A stretch of 64,000 nt of DNA, from contig ML058370.1 in assembly GCA_003013855.2 (NCBI GenBank), positions 1,302,001 to 1,366,000 of the forward strand. Reading direction: 5' to 3'. This DNA is from Liriodendron chinense. Taxonomy: Eukaryota > Streptophyta > Magnoliopsida > Magnoliales > Magnoliaceae. Positions 58,076 through 64,000 of this stretch are shown piece by piece. Position numbers and translations under genes: made by a program. The stretch's first letter is position 1. Each line of letters opens with the position of its first letter. Under the pieces are notes generated by a model. It did no database searches. It was not told where the DNA came from and worked only from the letters and a program-made list of their open reading frames with translations.

Positions 58076-59196
58076 CATAGAGCTATGACAGTTATGACCG
58101 TTCATCCATTTCAACATTCATTCGTTACAACATTCATCACATCAATCCATTACAGTATTCTTCCATTATAAAATTTATTAATTACATTGTTCTTCCATTA
58201 CAAAATTCATTCCTTTCACAAACTTCCACTATTTATACCTATTAAAAAATAATTATAAAGGGAACCACCACACCCTACTCCCTTTCAAAAACTCTTATCA
58301 TTAATATCCACCAATAAAAAGAAACAACTATAACATTTTTCAAAAACTCCTACTATTAGTATCCTACTATTAAAAAAAAAAAAACTACAATAAACAAAAG
58401 CCATTATTATCCTAACCTAAACCCACATTTAGTAATCATAGTTTCTATATCGAAGACTGAAAATCTTAAAAAAAAAAAAAAAAAAAACACTCAGAAGCTC
58501 GCTTAGAATGGAGGGAATGACGTAAGATACGCATCGGAAGCTCGCTGGAGTGAGTCCCACGGAGATGGCAACGGTCCTAACGGCTAAATGTCTCCTCCCG
58601 AAAAAAAAAAAGAAGAAGAAGAAAAGAAGGAAAAGACTAAATGGACTTTTCTACGCAAGAGACTCATCCATTGGCCCATGTTGCTTCTTATGTGATTCTC
58701 ACTAGATAGTTTTGAAGCAAATCCAAGCCATCCGCATGAAAGGGGTTTTAATTTTATACCATCTGTCCAAGTTTGAGCAAAAAACTTATCACAAATAGAT
58801 TATATTGGAGGAGATAGTTTAGAATTAACTCACAACGTTAATGTAGGTGCGGGCCATAGAAAGCTCAAAAAAATATTTTGAAATGACCCTTCTACAGGTT
58901 CACAGTAGTCCGATTAAAGTGGATGAATCAGATTGGCTGAGGAGTGGCCTCAATCATTGATTTAGTGGGCCTACACTCCCATTCTCAAAAGGCCCTCTCG
59001 ACTTTCGCAAAAAGCTACCACTGTACGAGAGCAAGGGTGGCATAGGGATATTGTTGTCTGAAAAAAATACAAACTATGCCCAGATGGTTAATAAAGAAAT
59101 GCTTTTGATACATAAGCCTTTTTTTATCAAGCTGTCATACCATGGGCTTTTTCAACTAAAATCTTTCTGATTGTCGGGAGCGGAATAGTTGTTACC
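58076..59196. other. intergenic, A-rich runs
   Basis: Poly(A) tracts near 58373, 58466 and 58600, and a repeated GAAGCTCGCT near 58493 and 58532. No gene-like frame. Confidence 0.4.
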
Positions 59197-59697
59197 TGGG
59201 TACTACCCAGCCTGTTACGAGCTCAGAACAAGCAGGGATTTAATGGGCCACCATTATGAATGGTTTTAATCCCCACCGTCCATCAACCTTTCCATATCAT
59301 TTTAGATTTTAATTCCAAAAATGAGGAGTATTCAATACTGAATTAGACCACACAGTGGATATTAAATTCTCACCATTAAAAGTTCTTGGGAGCTTCAGAC
59401 GTTTCAATCAACTTTGATATTTGTATTTTCCATTTATCTAGGTCATCCAGGTCAAAATGAGCTTATGAACATGTTTGATGGAAAATAAACATCACGGTGG
59501 GCCGTAGGAAGGCACTATCAATGCTTCTTCCTGTGGTGTGGTCCACTTGTGCCTTGGATCTATCTCATTTTTGGTATTATATTCTACAATGATATGAAAA
59601 AGTATATGGACGGTGTGGATAAAACCCATACATTACGGTGGGACCCTCAGGGCCCTGCCTGTTCCAAGCTAGGAACAGGCGGGAGCAGTACCCAATC
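59197..59697. mobile_element. family A copy 9, abutting the BLOS2 promoter
   Basis: Outer arms GGGTACTACCCAGCCTGTTA and the complementary GGGTACTGCTCCCGCCTGTT, then AACARGCAGGG, then the core. Its right end lies about 50 bases before a TATA box. Confidence 0.75.
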
Positions 59698-59747
59698 CAT
59701 GTCCGCTTGGCGCACGTTAGAGCTTTCAGCGCACGCGTCTGAATGCC

Positions 59748-59757
59748 TATATAAAAG
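59748..59757 (+). promoter_or_regulatory. TATA box of the BLOS2-like gene
   Basis: TATATAAAAG 47 bases before the ATG. With a usual 25-30-base spacing, the 5' UTR would be only about 20 bases. Confidence 0.6.
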
Positions 59758-59803
59758 GGGAAAAGGAACTCGGTCTGGGTTGAATTGGTGGGTTGGCGAG
59801 GCG

Positions 59804-59905
59804 ATGGCAGGAAAGGAGAAGGAGCTAGCGGAGCGAGACGAACTCGCCGAGTCACTGAACGATCTCTTCACCAACGTCTCCGCCATGGTTAAAGGCGAGC
59901 TCCAG
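59804..59905 (+). CDS. BLOS2-like: BLOC-1 subunit 2 (BLOS2) homologue, first exon
   Basis: 34 codons from ATG to CAG, ending at a GTGGGC donor. The residues ELAESLNDLFTNVSAMVKGE and then LQ match the N-terminus of plant BLOS2, a roughly 120-150-residue coiled-coil subunit of the BLOC-1 complex. In Arabidopsis BLOC-1 acts in endosome-to-vacuole transport and auxin-carrier turnover. In the family this segment continues GTNNxLELLEKMN. That next exon is not found in the remaining 4.1 kb, so the first intron is long or the downstream gene is lost. The frame open to 60052 reads into the intron and is not coding. Identification rests on 34 residues. Confidence 0.7.
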
Positions 59906-62746
59906 GTGGGCCCCACAACGTACCTTTTGTTTTACTTCCTTCCATTTCCTGCAAGTCGATCGTCTCCGTTTGTTTGTTCCATCATTACATTTGGAGAAGA
60001 TCGGGGCCCTTCTCTCAGGTCCGATCTCTATTGTAGGGTTTTGTCAATCTAGGGTTTATCTGGTATGGTAGTCCGCAGGGTTACCCGAAATTTCACTCCT
60101 TTGTACCTCACATAGCGATCAGGACCGTTTTGGTGGCTTGCCGTGCAAATGTGCGTCGATCCGAGAGTCTTAATGGTTGGATTTATAGATTCTGTGTATC
60201 GTAGAACACCCCGAGGTCTAATCCATGGACCTCACTACAGATGCCCTCTGATGAAATGACTCCTGTCATTTGAACAATCTTAGTTGTCCAATTAATGGAC
60301 TAGGCCTTCTGTTTTCTGGCCACTGTATAGGTGATCGGATCATCTGACCAGTGGAATTTTCGCACCATGGACAATCCGTATTGGGGCATCCTGAATGAAC
60401 GGTTCTGATTAATGAACACAGGCCCTTTGGGGTGGACAGTCCACCTGCTAGTGAGTGACTTGCATTTCCAAAATTGCTTGATTTAACAAAAAACACCATT
60501 TCTTTTGATCAAGCATCATATAATACCTTCAAAAAGGTGAAATTAGTAAATGGAATTCAGCATCGTAGAAAGAAGTCAGAAGAATGCATTTCATGATGCC
60601 ATTTCGGAAGTTTTGGTCATGGGTGGAAAAGTAGTCATTGAAATAATGTATTGATTGTCTCACTCTCAAATGGCGGAAATACGTTGCTATTTTTCGTTCA
60701 CAATGGTTGGGTTGAAATTGGTCGACCTGCACCAGTCTGTCTCAGCCAATATGGGTCCATATGGACCCTTTGAAACATATCATGGCAGGCCGATATGGAT
60801 TCGATATGATTCTATAGTAACAGATATCTAGAACCAGGTTTTAGACCATACAGAGCAACAACTTGCAATTATCACTATCATCTATTATGAATCTTGTTAG
60901 ACGATTTACACCCATTGTGGTAATTTAGTTTTCTTGAGGAGTGTGTAGGACGACTGCCCATCTGCATTTAGGCAAAAGAGACCTGACCTTTCCATCAGTT
61001 GGGTTGAACTGTTTTTTTATCTTCTGGACTAAACATCAGGCTGTTTCCATATCATGATGAGATGAAGCAACACAACAAATGGACGACTAGAGAAAATTGT
61101 GTCGACTGTCAGTTCTCATTGCATTTTATGGCGTACCTGGGAGGTGAAACAGTCTGATTTCTGAGGCAGACAATTTAAGCATTATTTCCCACCAGATGGA
61201 AAGCATTCCGTAATGATACATTTGCTTGTGTGTGGACGGGCGGAGCTCCACTTGCATGTGGAATTATCAACATCTTCCTTTATCAACCTAAGTATTCCTT
61301 GCAACTTTTTAATTTAATCAAGCTATTAGTCTTGAGAAATCCTTGAAAGATTTGTTACAGGATTCATTTTATATTTCCTATGAAAAATGGGTAAAGAAAT
61401 TATAAAACAGTTAAAAGAATAAAGAACCTAGCACGCATGGCATGATTAAATTGCATCCATTAAATCTCCATTATTTAATTGGTACTAGTTTCAGCTTGCT
61501 GAGCACATACAAGTATATGGGTTCCCTTGAATGTGTTTAATTAATATTCTTTGTTATACATACAAAGGTTGGAAAGGATTCTAAGGCAACATATTTTTGA
61601 GTTGGCATTATCTTTGCCCCTCACCACATTTGATTGCGACCACTGTTCTCCTCGATGCTGTAAATTGTCTCCACTAGATTCACAACATGAAAAATGGGCA
61701 TTGACTAGTATGAATTGGAAATTGGGACCATTTTTAATGTTGAGTTTATTGATACAAAAAGGAGGCCATGTGTTCCCATGGTGTATGAATTTCTTAATGG
61801 TTATCAACCTTGTCTCTCGCCAAAGGTTGAGTTACCGGCTCTATTAGTGTGCATAAAGAGTCATGAAAAAGAGGCCCACATTTTCTTGATTTCTTATATC
61901 CAATTAGCCAACCTCCATGGATACCTTCCTAGAGACAATACCCATCTGATGGGACTTGCTGTTTTGTCTTCGATGACTATCAGGAATGAGGGAAACTAAG
62001 TAGCTCCTTAACTCTAACTTGCAACACTTGAATTTCCGTCTTACCTACATAGACCTGGAAGATGCCACCCCCTCTCATCTTGAATAATTGTCCGCTAGCT
62101 CTGATTGATTTGAATTACCACGAGAGCTGCCATTCAAGTTATACTGATAATCTGCATCCAGTTGTACAGCACAAACTCTTCTTTTATGCTTTTTGAATTT
62201 CTTTTTTCCACTTTTTCCTTGAAAATATCACATTTTGCAATGTAAAAAAAAATGGATTGCAGGTGAAGTTAACCTACATCCAGTTGTTGTGGTAGGTCCT
62301 CTATAAGTAAGTTTCAAACGCCAGATAATGTAGATTTCCAGGAGATTTCATTCCTTACTAATGGTCCATACGTCCAAAGATTTTCAACCTAATTTGGAGG
62401 TTAAACATCCCCAAACTGGCGAATTTCTTGCACACCAAAGTCAAGGAGACATTCTTCCTCTAGCTTTTTCTTTTTCACCCAATACAGACTCTCATTCTTA
62501 TTTCTGAATGACTGGTTCCAAGATGAGGTTCCAAAGAGTAGATCCCCTTGATGAGCTAAACCTCAAGATTGAAGTTTCAATTAGTTTGGAGGCAATTCCT
62601 GCATGCGCAGAAACACCACAAATTTTTAGAAAGAACTTTAAACCTGAGCCACACAAAGTGAGAAAGCACAAATAGGTGATCTTCCAATTTCATGTCTCTG
62701 AAACATAGAATCCAACCATTAGTGCTTATTTTCTGCCTACTACGAA
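59906..62746 (+). other. presumed intron 1 of the BLOS2-like gene
   Basis: Starts GTGGGCCCC; no acceptor leading into a BLOS2-like exon was found. Two overlapping frames at 61551-61999 have a somewhat protein-like look (RRPCVPMVYEFLNGYQPCL) but no known family; they may be a pseudogene scrap. Confidence 0.4.
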
Positions 62747-63044
62747 TAGAGGTGGACAACAGTCCGATCCGAGTCGAACATGGACCAGATCAGATCATTC
62801 AGCTGCTTGATTGGGTGTGTTCGAACAAACATTCAAACTGGGTGGCTCTGTTCAAACTCGGTTTGGTCTGGCCCAACCATGTTCGAACTTATGGATTTCA
62901 GACAATTTTTACGAGTTTGAACAATTTCACTTTTTTGCTTGAAAATAATTTTTCTACTACTGAATAGTGAATACTGCTGTGTTCACAAATTACACATCAC
63001 AAATGACAAATCACAAGGTCTAAAGTTTTTAACTAACTAAATAA

Positions 63045-63480
63045 AAAACTATAAGTGGTCTGCTCGAGCCTTTGATCCACTTCATTTTTTAGATAATGTC
63101 ATAAATGATCTTTAAAAAATGGACGAACAGCTTAGATAAGCAAATATATCACTATGGGCCCCATAAAGCAATGACAGGACTGTCCGTCTCAAGATAGGTC
63201 CTGGCAGGGTTAGACTGGTAGGACTTAATCCACGGACGTGAGTTGGCTGGTGACATAAACACCAGCCGGCAAGTTGGTGTCAAAGCTCTATGGGTCCCAC
63301 CATGATGTATTTGTTTTATCCACTCTGTTCATCCATTTGTACAACTCATTTTGAGGCATTAAACAAAAAATGAGGTAGATACAAAGCTCAAGTGGACGAC
63401 ACCACAAGAAACAGTGAGGAGAATGATGTCCACCATCGTAACCTTCCTAGGGCCCACGGTCATGTTTATTTGTCATCAAA

Positions 63481-63482
<2 letters not shown>
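63045..63482. mobile_element. two family A half-copies, back to back
   Basis: 63045-63165 is a right arm (TTAGATAATGTCATAAATGA ... CACTATGGGCCCC). 63290-63482 is a left arm (GGGTCCCACCATGATGTATT ... GGGCCCACGGTCATGTTTAT). The order is reversed relative to an intact copy. A GTCCTGGCAGGG / GCCGGC segment lies between. Confidence 0.6.

Positions 63483-63554
<72 letters not shown>
63483..63554. repeat. (TA)n microsatellite
   Basis: About 35 TA units starting exactly where the family A left half stops. Confidence 0.95.
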
Positions 63555-63555
<1 letters not shown>

Positions 63556-63776
63556 CTAACTGAGTTGAACAAATGAGTCAAGTCGAGTCGGTCAATATTC
63601 GAGTCGAGTTCAAGTTCAAGTTCAAGTCGAGTCGAACAGGGCTGTGATTGAAACCGACTTGAATTTTTTTTCGAACAGACCCTATGTGTCGAACACGAAG
63701 ACTTTCTGTTCAAACAGAGTTTTACCAAGTCGATTCGAACGATCAAACTTGGTTCATGTCCAGCTCTAACTACGAA

Positions 63777-64000
63777 GGTGGGCAATAGTCTTTCGCCCAA
63801 CAAAAAGCAATGGCCTGAGCAGGGCTCGTGGATCTCCATTACTAGCTGTGGCAGCAACTTTCACCTCTCCCTATACAGTCATAAAAGGATATAACCGAAA
63901 GTAGTCCTGGAGTCTTTGCAGTTCAAATTCGTGTATTCATTCCACCCTTAGGCACAGACACAACATATGTAATAAGCTCAATTTCCTCATCTTACAAGTC
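63777..64000. other. right window edge, no recognised feature
   Basis: Presumed continuation of the BLOS2 intron; no exon-like sequence was seen. Confidence 0.4.

Larger units (their letters stand above)
62747..63768. mobile_element. hAT-type MITE, TAGAGCTGGACA family, ~1.02 kb
   Basis: Ends TAGAGGTGGACA and, complementary, TAGAGCTGGACATGAACC, flanked by a perfect 8-bp duplication ACTACGAA (62739-62746, 63769-63776). The interior holds GTTCGAAC/CGAGTCGA repeats, two family A half-copies and a (TA)n tract. No transposase. Confidence 0.88.

Noticed and set aside
61551..61999. Two overlapping frames with a protein-like look
   Set aside because: No recognisable domain, inconsistent frames, and position inside a presumed intron; noted only as a possible pseudogene scrap.
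63447..63857. 136-codon minus-strand frame
   Set aside because: Its C-terminal part is the (TA)n tract read as Ile-Tyr, and the rest lies in hAT MITE sequence.

Overview
This is a plant nuclear window, about 64 kb. Two host genes have plant-type exon-intron structure, and nearly everything else is transposable-element sequence. The density of short palindromic repeats carrying the strings GTGGGCCCACC and CACCGTCCATCC reminds me of magnoliid genomes (Laurales/Magnoliales). That assignment is an impression and cannot be proven from the window.

Layout. 1-4089: the 5' part of a decayed Ty1/copia element on the minus strand. 4090-8413: intergenic sequence with palindromic MITE-like repeats and a hAT-type MITE (7464-8145). 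8414-11890: a tandem duplication of about 1.73 kb. 12520-13210: a SINE-like repeat split by a second hAT MITE. 14049-21852: a short non-autonomous Tat-like (Ty3/gypsy) element on the minus strand. A gag-only copia element (14795-20386, TR-GAG type) sits inside its polypurine tract with a perfect 5-bp target duplication. 25402-28895: the 3' end of a larger Tat element on the minus strand, with an oppositely transcribed aORF (plus strand, own TATA box, several exons, at least one frameshift). 29127-31388: fragments of host-type genes, including an intact 340-codon piece of a callose synthase. 31400-32700: a second copy of the short Tat-like family, in plus orientation. 33.5-46.2 kb: a dense mosaic of palindromic MITE families, one copy split by a 3.3-kb solo LTR (41806-45122). 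47175-51980: a complete five-exon vacuolar amino-acid transporter gene (AVT6 type). 52-59 kb: MITEs, a SINE with 12-bp target duplications, and a 2-kb composite with inverted ends. 59804 onward: first exon of a BLOC-1 subunit 2 (BLOS2) homologue, whose first intron appears to run past the right edge and holds a third hAT element (62747-63768).

The two host genes are unrelated in function: AVT6 moves neutral or acidic amino acids across the vacuolar membrane, and BLOS2 acts in endosomal trafficking. The window's main interest is its repeats. A self-complementary core appears in more than fifteen copies but carries several different outer arms. Nested insertions give a clear relative chronology. 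A non-autonomous element family can be recognised from a 44-bp internal tandem repeat and a conserved polypurine tract/LTR junction.
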